64,000 nt of DNA from Halieaceae bacterium (GCA_028280635.1 JANQLM010000104.1:62001-126000); one strand, 5' to 3'; shown: positions 39,930-49,407, counted from the stretch's first letter. Notes: generated by a model from the sequence alone, not told the origin. Made by a program: numbers and translations.

Positions 39930-41176
39930 TCAGGCCAGGGACTGGTGCAGGGCCTGGCGATAAGCGGCGATCGCGGGTATCAGGCTCAGTACCATTGCCC
40001 CAAAAACAATCATCAGCAGATAGCCAAGCTGGATGGCCGTCGGCAGGGCCGGGGCGATCCGCAGTCCGGTCTGGTCGCCGATCAGTTGGCCGGCCAACAG
40101 TGTCAGTAGTTCCAGAGACACGGTGGCCACCAGGCAGCCCGCCAACGTGATCAGCATGGCCTCTGCCTCGATCAGGGCCAGCAGATAGCGCGGTGAGGCG
40201 CCCATGGCCCGCATGACTGCGATTTCCCGCTGCCGTTCCCGGATCGACGCCAGCAGCATGGCCGCCAGGCCCAGCAACGAGGCCACCAGCACCAGCACCG
40301 AGATCAGCCGCAGGGCCTGCTCCGCGGCGCCCATGGTCTCCCAAAGCTGGGTGAGGGTAACGCCGGGCAGGATGGCTAGCAGCGGCTCGCGCCGGTAGTT
40401 GTTGATCGCGCGCTGGAACCCGAAGGTTGCCAGCTTGGAGTTGAGCCCCACCAGCACCGCGGTGATGCTGTCGGGGACCAGCTCAGCCTCTTCCAGTTGC
40501 TGCGCATTGCCGACGTTTGCCCGGAGGTTCACGCCCTCGTTCCAGCCCACGTGCATGGCTTCGAGGCCGGTGAGGCTGATGTGCAGCGTGTTGTCTACCG
40601 GTGTGCCGGTGGGTGCCAGTATGCCGCTCACCGCAAACGGCGTCTGTGTATGCTCGCTGAAGGAGGTCTGCCCCAGGCCGTGGGCCAGCACCAGCTTGTC
40701 TCCCAGTCCGTAGTTGAGCGTCTTGGCCACGGTGCTGCCCAGCACCACGTCGAAGGTGGATTCAAAGGCCTTGCCGCTGGCCAGCCTGAGCGGCTGGTCC
40801 TGCCCGTAGCGGTAATGCTCGAAGTAGCTGTGGTTGGTGCCGACCACCCGGTAGCCGCGGTGGGAATCCCCCAGCGACAGCGGGATGGCCCAGGCGACTT
40901 CTGGCGCGCCGAGGATGTCCTGGTAACTCTTCCAGCCGATGTTGTTGGTGGGCGTGCCCAGCCGGAATACCGAGTAGAGCAGCAGGTTGATATCGCCGGT
41001 GCGCGCCCCCACCACCAGGTCGGTGCCGGCGATGGTGCTGCTGAAGCTGGCCCGGGTCTGCTCGCGAACCTTTTCGATACCCAGAAGCACAAAAACACTG
41101 ACGGTGATCGCCAGGAAGGTCAGCGCCACAGAGCCACGTCGGCTCCACAGGCTCTGGCCGGCCAGTCGCAGGAACA

Positions 41177-41177
<1 letters not shown>
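39930..41177 (-). CDS. FtsX/MacB-type ABC transporter permease (zinc-locus, ZrgC-like)
   Basis: 415 aa. An N-terminal helix (SVALTFLAITVSVFVLLGI) is followed by a large periplasmic domain of about 230 residues. Three C-terminal helices form the FtsX domain (LISVLVLVASLLGLAAMLLASIRERQREIAVMRAMGASPRYLLALI). Its ATG overlaps the ATPase stop (ATGA), so the two form one transporter. The type normally couples ATP hydrolysis to periplasmic movements (MacB, LolCDE) rather than transmembrane import. The nearby ZrgA, Zur and DUF3299 genes suggest a zinc role like the V. cholerae zrg system; this is inference from context. Confidence 0.85.
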
Positions 41178-41881
<704 letters not shown>

Positions 41882-41919
41882 GGGGAACTCCTAAGGGCCG
41901 GTGGGTGGGTTGAACTAGT

Positions 41920-41938
41920 TATGATATAAAGCATCGAA
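41920..41938. promoter_or_regulatory. Candidate Zur-box-like site between ATPase and DUF3299 genes
   Basis: TATGATATAAAGCATCGAA shares the left half ATGATATA and the following G-[CT]-ATC, at identical spacing, with the palindrome at 45346-45364. Its own right half is degraded (CATCGA instead of TATCAT). It lies in the 88-bp gap between divergent genes: 39 bases from the CTG and 32 bases from the TTG start. Binding is inferred. Confidence 0.45.
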
Positions 41939-41969
41939 TTCCAGTGTACAGCCCCAGCCGGAGTCCGTT

Positions 41970-42578
41970 TTGTTCTACGCCTCAATTTATCGCGCCGCGC
42001 CGGTGCGCCTTGTTCTCGCACTGCTACTGTTGTTTGCCGCCGCCGGAATTGCGCCTGCGGCCCTGGCTGCTGATGAGGGGCGGGTGGCCGGAGCTTACCA
42101 AGAACTGGAGTGGATCGACCTGCTGCCCCAGGAAGACCTCGACGCGCTAATGAACCCGCCACAGTACATCGATGAAATCGTCGACGGATCCGAGGAAGAT
42201 GTGCTGGCAAGCCAACTGTCTGCGGCAGAAAATGAACTCGCCGGTGGGCGCTGGGAGGAGGCGCTGGTATCTACCCGCGTCGTGGAGTCACTGGACGGTG
42301 CGGCTATTCGCCTCCCGGGTTTTATTGTTCCTCTTGAGTTTGGCGAAGATGAGCGGGTGACCAAGTTCTTCCTGGTGCCGTATTTCGGTGCCTGCCTGCA
42401 TATGCCGCCCCCGCCACCCAACCAGATCGTTTACGCCGAGTTTGCGGATGGGCTGGAACTGGCGAGTATCTACAACCCGTTCTGGCTGGAAGGAAAGCTG
42501 GCAACTACGCTGACGGAGAACGAAGTTGCCCGGTCCGCATACTATATGGCTGTAGATCGCCTCGAACCGTTTGAGTAA
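41970..42578 (+). CDS. Periplasmic DUF3299 family protein
   Basis: 202 aa, TTG start with GGAG at 41960-41963. An N-terminal signal peptide is likely (LVLALLLLFAAAGIAPAALA). DUF3299 motifs are ELEWIDLLPQEDLDAL, RLPGFIVPLEFGEDERVTKFFLVPYFGACLHMPPPPPNQIVY and YYMAVDRLEPFE. The Cys-His in GACLHMPPPPPNQ is a conserved metal-ligand-like site. The family occurs beside ZrgA-type and MacB-type genes in zinc-regulated operons, including as I recall V. cholerae zrg. The molecular function is unknown. It is divergent from the ABC pair. Confidence 0.85.
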   Translation: MFYASIYRAAPVRLVLALLLLFAAAGIAPAALAADEGRVAGAYQELEWIDLLPQEDLDALMNPPQYIDEIVDGSEEDVLASQLSAAENELAGGRWEEALVSTRVVESLDGAAIRLPGFIVPLEFGEDERVTKFFLVPYFGACLHMPPPPPNQIVYAEFADGLELASIYNPFWLEGKLATTLTENEVARSAYYMAVDRLEPFE

Positions 42579-42587
42579 CAGGCCTGG

Positions 42588-43589
42588 CTAGCGGGCGATA
42601 ACGCAGTCGAGCAGGGCACTTTCCAGGTTGCTTAGGGCCTGTTCGCTGCGACCTATGCACTCCATGCGGCTATCCAGGCACTCGTCCAACTCGAACTGGG
42701 TCAACACGTCGCCTGATTTGTTGAAGGCCGCCACACCGCGATTGGTAATAAATACGCCTTTGGCACGGTCGGCGTTGATGTCGTTCACCACGGCCAGCAA
42801 TTTCTCCACATCGAACACCCAGCTGTGACTGAAAACCCAGCCCCGGCTGTGAAAGCCCTCACCCTGGTTTACCATACACAGGTAACCCTCTTCAGGAAGC
42901 TCTGGATCCGTCGGCTCAGCGTCCTCGCCGCCGGTACCGGCAGGCGCGGGCGGAAGCCCGGTGAGATCCAGGCGGGTCGGAGGCGTCAGCCAGTCCAGTT
43001 CCAGCGCCCCATGTTCGACGGGATACAATGTCCTTCCCTGCAAGGCTTCAGACGTTGCAAGGAAATCCTGCAGCGCCGGCAAGTCTTCAGCCTGGTAGAG
43101 GTCTGACTTGCTGGCCACAATCACATCGGATACGGCCAACTGTTCCCGGAAGGTCTGGTGTTCCAGCAGGTCGCCACGGCGGACCTGGCGGGCATCGACC
43201 AGGGTCAGGGTCACGCGCAGGTCAATCAGCTCCCGGTAGTGAGGGGCCGCCAGGCTCGCCAGTACCTCTTTTGGGTGACCGAGCCCGGTGGGTTCGATCA
43301 GTAGTCGCTGTGGTTTGGCGCGTGCCAGCAGCATATTGAGTGCAATCTGCATCGGTAATCCCGCCGTGCAGCACATGCAGCCGCCCGGGACTTCGCGGAT
43401 GAAAACGCCCTGGTTTTCACTGCTGCTGCCCGCCATCAGGCTGCCGTCGATACCGACTTCCCCGAATTCGTTGACCAGGATCGCCCAGCGCTCTTCAGCC
43501 GGCTTCTGTGCTAGCAGGTGCTGGATGGCGGTGGTCTTACCGACGCCGAGGAAGCCGGTAATGATATTGGTAGGAATCGGCTGCGCCAT
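42588..43589 (-). CDS. CobW/COG0523 family GTP-dependent metallochaperone
   Basis: 333 aa G3E GTPase. P-loop GFLGVGKT lies at 12-19, the metal motif CMCC (C71, C73, C74) in GGCMCCTAGLP, and NEFGEVGIDG at 40-49. A C-terminal CobW domain with a His in FHSRGWVFSHSWVF is present. Zur-regulated members (YeiR, ZigA, ZNG1-type) deliver zinc to client enzymes when zinc is short. It is the last gene of the zrgA-zur-merC-cobW operon, which supports that sub-family over cobalamin synthesis. Confidence 0.9.
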   Translation of the reverse strand: MAQPIPTNIITGFLGVGKTTAIQHLLAQKPAEERWAILVNEFGEVGIDGSLMAGSSSENQGVFIREVPGGCMCCTAGLPMQIALNMLLARAKPQRLLIEPTGLGHPKEVLASLAAPHYRELIDLRVTLTLVDARQVRRGDLLEHQTFREQLAVSDVIVASKSDLYQAEDLPALQDFLATSEALQGRTLYPVEHGALELDWLTPPTRLDLTGLPPAPAGTGGEDAEPTDPELPEEGYLCMVNQGEGFHSRGWVFSHSWVFDVEKLLAVVNDINADRAKGVFITNRGVAAFNKSGDVLTQFELDECLDSRMECIGRSEQALSNLESALLDCVIAR

Positions 43590-43607
43590 AGGGTTAGGCG
43601 ACGTGCG

Positions 43608-44051
43608 TCAGCAATGGCAGGCAGATTGCCGGCAGTAGCGCTGGTTGAGGATGTGGCTCGTCGCGATGATCACGGCGCCCACCGAGGTCACAGCTTTTTC
43701 CCCAGTCTCCCCGAGTACATCGTGGCCGAAGATGGCGGCCAGTACCAGCACCGCAAGGCCTGTCATGCCTATGGTGATCACATTGAAGTGCTGGTGCCTG
43801 CGGCATCCCATAAACAGGGCGACCACGCTGGTGGGCAGGATGGCGACCAACAGCCAGCGATGAAACTGCTCATCGCTGAGCCAGCCAATCGGTAGAGTCG
43901 GTAACAGGGCCAGTGCCAGCGGTAGCGCCAGGCAGTGCAACAGGCAGCCCACTGACAGACCGATGGCGACCACATCGGCCCGGGTTTGCAGGCGTTGACC
44001 TGGCTCTGCGTTATCATTGGCACCGGTCGCCGGGAATGGTTGGCGTTCCAT
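43608..44051 (-). CDS. MerC-domain membrane protein
   Basis: 147 aa from the ATG at 44051; a longer reading would overlap zur, while this one leaves a 28-base gap. Four transmembrane helices are predicted, with the MerC metal motif in SVGCLLHCLALPLALALLP. His-rich GCRRHQHFN and C-terminal YCRQSACHC add possible metal ligands. MerC moves Hg2+ in mer operons, but no merA/merR is here. MerC-domain proteins also occur in Zur regulons, which fits this position between zur and cobW. Confidence 0.85.
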   Translation of the reverse strand: MERQPFPATGANDNAEPGQRLQTRADVVAIGLSVGCLLHCLALPLALALLPTLPIGWLSDEQFHRWLLVAILPTSVVALFMGCRRHQHFNVITIGMTGLAVLVLAAIFGHDVLGETGEKAVTSVGAVIIATSHILNQRYCRQSACHC

Positions 44052-44079
44052 GACTATTTCCGTGTCAGTTGATTGTTGG

Positions 44080-44550
44080 CTAGGCGGCAGTTGCGGCACA
44101 GTCGCCGCAGAGGCAGTGAAGTTCGACCTGCGGGCTCATCAGCGTGTAGCCCGCCCGGTCTACGTTTTTGGTCAGCTGCTCTATCAATTCACTATCGATG
44201 CGTACCTCATCCACCCGATTGCAGGTATTGCAGATCAGGAACTGCGGGACAGAGTGGCTATGCCCACAGGTATCGCAGGTAATGTGGGAGCAGGCGACGT
44301 ATTTGTTTGCCAGTTGCAGCTTGTGAACCAGGTTTTCGGACACCAGGAAATCCAGCATGCGATACATGGTGGTGGGTTGCATATTGTCGCCGTAGGTCTG
44401 CTTCACACTGTCAATGAGCTCGTAAGCTGACTGTGCCCTGCCGGATTCTAGCAGGCAGGCCAGGACCCGTTTGCGCTTTGTGGTCAGGCGTACGCCATGG
44501 GCATCACAGTTTGCTTCGGCTTGTTGGAGAGTCTGGCTGATGTCCTGCAT
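44080..44550 (-). CDS. zur: Zinc uptake regulator Zur (Fur family)
   Basis: 156 aa. Winged-helix N-terminus (VRLTTKRKRVLACLLESGRAQSAYELID...PTTMYRMLDFLVSENLVHKL) is followed by the metal domain. Structural zinc cysteines are CDTC and CNTC, with HSHSVPQF and VELHCLCGDC further on. The Cys pattern and lack of the Fur HHDH motif favour Zur over Fur. It represses zinc genes when zinc is plentiful. It is the second gene after zrgA with a six-base gap and therefore probably autoregulates through the box at 45346-45364. Confidence 0.93.
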   Translation of the reverse strand: MQDISQTLQQAEANCDAHGVRLTTKRKRVLACLLESGRAQSAYELIDSVKQTYGDNMQPTTMYRMLDFLVSENLVHKLQLANKYVACSHITCDTCGHSHSVPQFLICNTCNRVDEVRIDSELIEQLTKNVDRAGYTLMSPQVELHCLCGDCAATAA

Positions 44551-44556
44551 GGGTGC

Positions 44557-45273
44557 TTACCTGAATCTGAGAGTCTGTTGGCCCTGGACCAAGGTGCTTG
44601 CGCCTTGCTTGGCGGACACTACCCACTGTGTATTCAGCTTTTCGATGCCTGGAAACTCACTGAGCAGGGGCAGGTTCATCGCTGCAGCGGCATCCGGCTT
44701 GCTGCAGTGATACTGGTAGTTGGCCACAATGTCGGTGTGCTCATCATCGTGATGTTCCCCGTCATGGTGGTCCTTGTCATGACGGTCTTCATCATGATGG
44801 TCTTCGCCGTGATGGTCGTCATCATGATGGTCTTCGCCGCGATGGTCGTCATCATGGTGGTCTTCGCCGTGATGGCCGCTGTCATGATGATCGCCTTCAT
44901 CGCGATGTCCATCTGCGTCGTGATCCGCGTCGCCGTGCAGCTCAGGCAAACCGTTGATGCTGAGACCGCCGGCGCGCAACTGGCACCCAGCACCCGGTAC
45001 AAGGAACAGGCCGGCCGGTTGCTCCAGCGTCCGGCGCGTGGCCGCCACGCTGGCGCGCTTCTCGGCACTGTTGGCCGGTCCTTCAAACCCCAGCAGGTTT
45101 ACGGCTGGGGAGCTCAGCTTCACTTCAAGTGTTGAGCCCTCCAGCACGATCTGCAGCGTTGCGGCGCCGTGAACATGACTGTCCTGGCCGGCTCCATAAT
45201 CGCCGAGCTCGTTAGCTACCGCTGCGCGGCTCGCTGCCAGTGAGAGCAGCAGGGCGGCCATCAGAAATTTCAT
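44557..45273 (-). CDS. zrgA: Histidine-rich periplasmic zinc-binding protein ZrgA (DUF2796)
   Basis: 238 aa from the ATG at 45273; the open upstream frame crosses the operator and is rejected. Signal peptide (FLMAALLLSLAASRAAVA) lies at 1-20. The DUF2796 core (SHVHGAATLQIVLEGSTLEVKLSSPAVNLLGFE) is followed by a His/Asp-rich stretch at residues 113-179 with 22 His, then the C-terminal YQYHC and FPGIEKLNTQWVV. It should hold zinc in the periplasm for uptake, as ZrgA of V. cholerae does. It is the first gene of the zrgA-zur-merC-cobW operon, 73 bases from the Zur-like palindrome. Confidence 0.93.
   Translation of the reverse strand: MKFLMAALLLSLAASRAAVANELGDYGAGQDSHVHGAATLQIVLEGSTLEVKLSSPAVNLLGFEGPANSAEKRASVAATRRTLEQPAGLFLVPGAGCQLRAGGLSINGLPELHGDADHDADGHRDEGDHHDSGHHGEDHHDDDHRGEDHHDDDHHGEDHHDEDRHDKDHHDGEHHDDEHTDIVANYQYHCSKPDAAAAMNLPLLSEFPGIEKLNTQWVVSAKQGASTLVQGQQTLRFR
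44779..44868 (-). repeat. Three 30-bp tandem repeats within zrgA
   Basis: Residues 136-165 of ZrgA are three copies of a ten-residue unit of the form GEDHHDDDHH (the second and third slightly varied). On DNA this is a 30-bp in-frame tandem repeat. It is a place where slippage could lengthen or shorten the metal-binding tract without frameshift. Confidence 0.85.
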
Positions 45274-45345
45274 AACAGGCCTTCCGGACGTCTTCCGCCG
45301 GTCGGTGTTGATAACAGGAACCAAAACGCGTTGCATATGTCTGAC

Positions 45346-45364
45346 AATGATATACTGTATCATT
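45346..45364. promoter_or_regulatory. Probable Zur operator (perfect palindrome)
   Basis: AATGATATACTGTATCATT has perfect 7-bp arms (AATGATA/TATCATT) around TACTG. The AT-rich TGATATA...TATCA layout resembles gammaproteobacterial Zur boxes (core about GTTATA-N-TATAAC from memory). It lies 73 bases upstream of zrgA and 27 bases upstream of the divergent small ORF at 45391, so it could control both. It sits in the operon that encodes Zur itself. Confidence 0.75.
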
Positions 45365-45390
45365 TTAGCGTTCCACTCTATTGAGCGCGT

Positions 45391-45702
45391 ATGAATAACA
45401 AGTGGCATTATGCACGTCCAGCTCATATAAGACCGCCCAGGTGGGCGGGGGTGCTGCGGCCCATGGTGTGCATCCTTGCGTTGCTGGCCACCTCACCCGC
45501 CATTGAAAAGGCGCAAGCCCATCACTGCGAACAGCCCGTTTGTGAGTGTTCAGCCTACGTGGGATCGGCGGCTTTGCCCTCACTCGCGATAAGCCTGCCC
45601 GCGCTGCCCCGCGCGGCACAATCCTTCGGAAATCCACATACGCTCCGACTACGAAAGCTCTCTATCTGCATTCTCCGCTCAAGGGCGCCGCCCCGCTACT
45701 GA
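45391..45702 (+). CDS. Hypothetical small secreted protein next to the Zur operator
   Basis: 103 aa. A basic N-terminus is followed by a hydrophobic segment (PMVCILALLATSPAIEKAQA), then a short mature part beginning HHCEQPVCEC and ending RSRAPPRY. The His/Cys cluster after the likely cleavage site could bind metal. The RAPP-type ending is seen in short DUF2946-like periplasmic proteins, but the resemblance is weak. The ribosome site is poor. It starts 27 bases from the Zur-like palindrome, which is the main reason to keep it. Confidence 0.45.
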   Translation: MNNKWHYARPAHIRPPRWAGVLRPMVCILALLATSPAIEKAQAHHCEQPVCECSAYVGSAALPSLAISLPALPRAAQSFGNPHTLRLRKLSICILRSRAPPRY

Positions 45703-45874
45703 TTTTCCGGCGTAAACGCGAGGCATCGAGCCGCGCTAATTTCACCTGGAAACCATCAAGGTGCCCAGGCACTGCAGCAATTCCACGGGATGCGCCGTTT
45801 CGGGCGCAATGATGACCAGCACCGGCCACAGGTGGCGCTAACACCGTGTGCCGGGACGCGAGCGGAGACCAGCA

Positions 45875-46594
45875 ATGATTGAAGCGCGAAACCTGACCAA
45901 GCGGTTCGGCAACACGACGGCCCTCAACGATCTGTCCTTCACGGTACCGGCGAGGGAAACCTTCTGTTTTCTCGGCGCTAACGGTGCAGGCAAAACCACC
46001 ACCATTAACCTGTTCCTCGGCTTCCTGCCGCCGAGCGCCGGCAGCGCGCTGGTTTGCGGCAAGGACGTTGCGGAAGAACCGGAGGCGGCGAGGGCTCTGA
46101 CGGCCTACATTCCCGAACAGGTGGCGCTGTATCCGGAGTTGACCGGATTCGAGAATCTCAAGTTCTTCGCCAGCCTGGGTGGAACCGACGTCAGCGAATC
46201 CGACCTGATCTCTGGGCTCGAGGCGGCTGGATTGCAGCAGGATGCCTTTCACCAGCGGGCGGTGACCTATTCCAAAGGCATGCGGCAGAAGGTGGGCATT
46301 GCCATCGCGCTGGCCAAGCGCGCCCAGGTGTTGCTGCTGGACGAGCCGATGTCCGGCCTGGACCCGAAGGCCGCCAATGACTTCTGCGAGCTGCTGCGCA
46401 ATATGAATGCCCGGGACGTCGCCATCCTGATGGTGACCCACGACCTATTCCGGGCTCGGGAAGTCGGTCACCGACTGGGCATTCTCAAAGCCGGGGAGTT
46501 GGTTGAGATTGTCCATGCTTCTTCGGTCAGCGCCAGCGAACTGGAGGAGATTTATCTGGCGCATATGCACGATGCCGCGGGGAAAGCAGCATGA
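45875..46594 (+). CDS. ABC-2 type transporter ATP-binding protein
   Basis: 239 aa from ATG 45875 with GGAG upstream. Walker A GANGAGKTT, signature YSKGMRQKVGIAIAL and Walker B VLLLDEPMSGLDP are complete, with switch His in MVTHD. It is NosF/CcmA-like (drug- or polymer-type ABC-2). Four-base overlap with the first permease shows a three-gene transporter. The substrate is unknown. The position between the Zur operator and a TonB receptor makes metal, metallophore or peptide traffic plausible. Confidence 0.9.
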   Translation: MIEARNLTKRFGNTTALNDLSFTVPARETFCFLGANGAGKTTTINLFLGFLPPSAGSALVCGKDVAEEPEAARALTAYIPEQVALYPELTGFENLKFFASLGGTDVSESDLISGLEAAGLQQDAFHQRAVTYSKGMRQKVGIAIALAKRAQVLLLDEPMSGLDPKAANDFCELLRNMNARDVAILMVTHDLFRAREVGHRLGILKAGELVEIVHASSVSASELEEIYLAHMHDAAGKAA

Positions 46595-48015
46595 TCGCTC
46601 GGCAGATTGCGGGCAAGGACCTGCAGCTTGTTTTCCGGAATCGGCGTGTCATGGCGGTGTTCGTCGCCGTGGTGTTGGTCATGCTGGGCGCTGTGCTGAT
46701 CGGAGCGGAGCGCACCGCCAGCTTCGACCGCGAACGAGGCAGCGCGCTGGCGGCCGACCGCGAGGTGTGGCTGGGGCAGGGTGCCAGGAATCCGCACTCC
46801 GCGGCCCATTTCTCTCGCTACGCCTTCAAGCCTTTGCCTGCGCTGGCGAGCTTCGATCCCGGCACGGTCGACTACGCCGGCCTCGCCGTGTGGATGGAAG
46901 CGCACCGGCGTAACCCCGCGACCTTCCGTTATGCGGAGTCGGCCGGGGCCTCTTCAACTTTCGAGAGCCTGAGTCCGGCCTGGGTGCTGCAGGCGCTGGT
47001 GCCGTTGTTGATCGCGCTTGCGCTGTTCCCCAGCTACGCCGGGGAGCGGGAAGACGGCACCCTGCGACAGTTGCTGGGGACCGGTGTCACAGCCGGTGCC
47101 GTGTTTGCCGGCAAGCTGCTGGCTGCACTGCGTTTGCTGCTGTTGATCCTGTTGCCACTGGTCGCCCTCTCGGTGCTGGCAGTGATGGCTACGGATGTCG
47201 ACACCCATCAGCCGGACCCGTTGTTGCGAACGCTCTGCCTGGTGGCGGTCTACGGTCTTTACCTGCTGTCGTTCTGCCTGGTGGCGATTGGTGTCTCGGC
47301 CCTCAGCCCGCATCGGCGCAGTGCGGCGATTGCGCTGTTCGCCTTCTGGTTTGTGTTCGTGGTGCTGGTACCGCGACTGGCCGGTGACCTGGCGCTGGCC
47401 CGCACCCCTCAGCCCGACGCCACGGAGATTGCCAATTCCCTGGGGGAAATCGGTATGGCTTTCTGGGACAGCGAAGAGCTGCGAGAGTCCGCTCGGCAGC
47501 GGGCAATGGATGAGTATGGTGTTGCCACAGTAGAGGATCTGCCCATCGACTACGCGGCATACGAGCTTCAATTCAGCGAAGAGTACGCCGACCCGCTGTA
47601 CGCCAAGGTCTACCGTGAGCTGAACGGGGTGCACGCGGCACAGGAGCGGACCCTGTCCACGCTCTCGATCATCTCTCCGACCCTGGCGGTGGCGCGGCTG
47701 TCCGCCGGCCTGGCCGGAACTGATCGCGCGCATCATTTGGCCTTTACCGAAGAGGCCGAACTGCACCGGCAGGAGATCATCAAACAGATGAATGATGACA
47801 TGATGCTCAACGCCGGAGACGCAGGCTACAGCTACCAGAGTGACCCTGCATTCTGGGAGGAGATCGCCGATTTCCACGGCTCCCTGCCACCGCTGTCGCG
47901 TTTTGCCGGCCGCTACCTCTGGGATGTGATCGCACTGCTAGCCTGGCTGGGCGCCGCTTTCCTGTTTGCCAGAACCGCAGTCGCCCGGGCGGGCGACATG
48001 GAGCGTGTACGATGA
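46591..48015 (+). CDS. ABC-2 type permease, large-loop type
   Basis: 474 aa. An N-terminal helix (VMAVFVAVVLVMLGAVLIGA) is followed by about 100 extracytoplasmic residues. A five-helix block (LQALVPLLIALALFPSYAGEREDGTLRQLLGTGVTAGAVFAGKLLAALRLLLLILLP...) and a second soluble stretch (about 290-440) precede a final helix. The arrangement is that of NosY/DUF3526-like permeases. It overlaps the ATPase and the next permease by four bases each, so the pair should heterodimerise. Confidence 0.85.
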   Translation: MIARQIAGKDLQLVFRNRRVMAVFVAVVLVMLGAVLIGAERTASFDRERGSALAADREVWLGQGARNPHSAAHFSRYAFKPLPALASFDPGTVDYAGLAVWMEAHRRNPATFRYAESAGASSTFESLSPAWVLQALVPLLIALALFPSYAGEREDGTLRQLLGTGVTAGAVFAGKLLAALRLLLLILLPLVALSVLAVMATDVDTHQPDPLLRTLCLVAVYGLYLLSFCLVAIGVSALSPHRRSAAIALFAFWFVFVVLVPRLAGDLALARTPQPDATEIANSLGEIGMAFWDSEELRESARQRAMDEYGVATVEDLPIDYAAYELQFSEEYADPLYAKVYRELNGVHAAQERTLSTLSIISPTLAVARLSAGLAGTDRAHHLAFTEEAELHRQEIIKQMNDDMMLNAGDAGYSYQSDPAFWEEIADFHGSLPPLSRFAGRYLWDVIALLAWLGAAFLFARTAVARAGDMERVR

Positions 48016-49391
48016 CCACTATCCTGATGAAGCTGGAATGGTTGCGGCTGCGCCGTTCCCTGGCCAGTCGCCTGGTATTCGCCGTTGCCCTGCTGTCCTC
48101 GCTTTATGCCGTCTGGTCCGGACTGCATTGGAAGCAGGCCTACCTTGCGGGGCAGGCACTTCACGAGACGCAGATTGAGGAACGCATGCAGGGCTGGCGT
48201 ACTGCCCTGGCCGACATAGAGAGTGGCAAAGCCGAGTCGACACCCTACGACGCCAGGCCCATGGACGTGCGGCAGGCGGCGAGCCATGAGCCCGGCGAGC
48301 TTACTCATCTGGCGATAGGGTATCGCGACATCATGCCGTCGCGCCTGACCCTCGGCGCCTGGCGCAACGAGATTTCCATGGTCGAGCGCTATGAGTTCGA
48401 TAATCCGTTGATCCTTTCGCTGGGGCGTTTTGATTTCGCGTTCTTCCTGATCGTGGTACTGCCGGTGCTGATGATCGCGCTGTCATTCGACGTGGTCGCC
48501 TCGGACCTGACCAGCGGTCGCGCGCGCCTGGTGTTGTCCAACGCCGTCAGTTTGCGGCAGGTGATTTATGCGCGCCTGCTGCTGCGTAATGGTTTGCTGT
48601 GTGGCCTGGTACTGCTGGTGCTGCTGGTTGGTTTCCTGTTTGCGGAGGCGGCCGCGTCCGAGTATTTGCTGTGGACCGGCGTCTGTATGTCATACATGGT
48701 CTTCTGGTTCGCGCTGATCTTCTGCCTGGTGGCGGCCTCGCGGCAGGCCGAAGCCGTGGCCGCGCGCCTGTTGGCTTGCTGGCTGGTACTGATCTTTGCC
48801 ATTCCCGCAGTGGTGGATTCCGCCGTGCAGGCGCTTAACCCGCCGCCTTCAAAGCTGGCGCACCTGTCCGTGGCACGGATCGCGGAGGCGGAAGCCGCGC
48901 GCCAGACTGCGGCACTGACCGAGGGTTTCCTGGCAGATCATCCGGACCTGTCGGTGGGCGATGAGGAGGTGCCGGGGTACTACCGGGGCACCTTCCTGGC
49001 CAACGAGCGGGTGCGCGAGTACACGGCGCCCACGGTGGCTGACTTTCGGGCAGCCGCAGAGGCGCGCGAGGCGGGATTGTCGGCCCTGCAGTATCTCTCG
49101 CCGGCGTTGCTGGCCCAGCGGGCTCTGTACCGGCTGGCGCAGGCAGATGCCGCCGCCAGTCGCCACTTTCTGGACAGTGCCGGCACCAGGCTCGCGGAGA
49201 TCAGTGAGCTCGTTGGCCCGGCGGTGATCTCACGTAATCGCATCTCACTGCAGGAGTACGACCAGATAACACCGTTTGATCCGGAGACATTGCCGGTCGG
49301 AGCCGGCGCAGTCACGGGTATGGCCTATCTGCTGGCGCTGTCCCTGCTCCTTGCCTTGGCGTCACTCCGCGCGGGGCGCAATTCTATCTAG
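48012..49391 (+). CDS. ABC-2 type permease, DUF3526-like
   Basis: 459 aa with the same layout as the gene before it: N-terminal helix (LVFAVALLSSLYAVWSGL), an extracytoplasmic segment, helices around 150-270 (FFLIVVLPVLMIALSFDVVASDLTSGRARLVLSNAVSLRQVIYARLLLRNGLLCGLVLLVLLVGFLFAEA), a second long soluble loop and a last helix. The two permeases are likely paralogues. It ends the transporter operon, 182 bases before the TonB receptor. DUF3526 genes are often found beside TonB receptors, but their cargo is not known to me. Confidence 0.85.
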   Translation: MTTILMKLEWLRLRRSLASRLVFAVALLSSLYAVWSGLHWKQAYLAGQALHETQIEERMQGWRTALADIESGKAESTPYDARPMDVRQAASHEPGELTHLAIGYRDIMPSRLTLGAWRNEISMVERYEFDNPLILSLGRFDFAFFLIVVLPVLMIALSFDVVASDLTSGRARLVLSNAVSLRQVIYARLLLRNGLLCGLVLLVLLVGFLFAEAAASEYLLWTGVCMSYMVFWFALIFCLVAASRQAEAVAARLLACWLVLIFAIPAVVDSAVQALNPPPSKLAHLSVARIAEAEAARQTAALTEGFLADHPDLSVGDEEVPGYYRGTFLANERVREYTAPTVADFRAAAEAREAGLSALQYLSPALLAQRALYRLAQADAAASRHFLDSAGTRLAEISELVGPAVISRNRISLQEYDQITPFDPETLPVGAGAVTGMAYLLALSLLLALASLRAGRNSI

Positions 49392-49407
49392 CGCCATAAA
49401 AGACAGT

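Noticed and set aside
43608-44051. Mercury resistance locus
   Set aside because: MerC domain is present, but merA, merR, merT and merP are absent and the operon partners are zinc genes.
44750-44900. CRISPR-like repeat array
   Set aside because: The repeats are in-frame codons for His/Asp units in zrgA, with no spacers between them.
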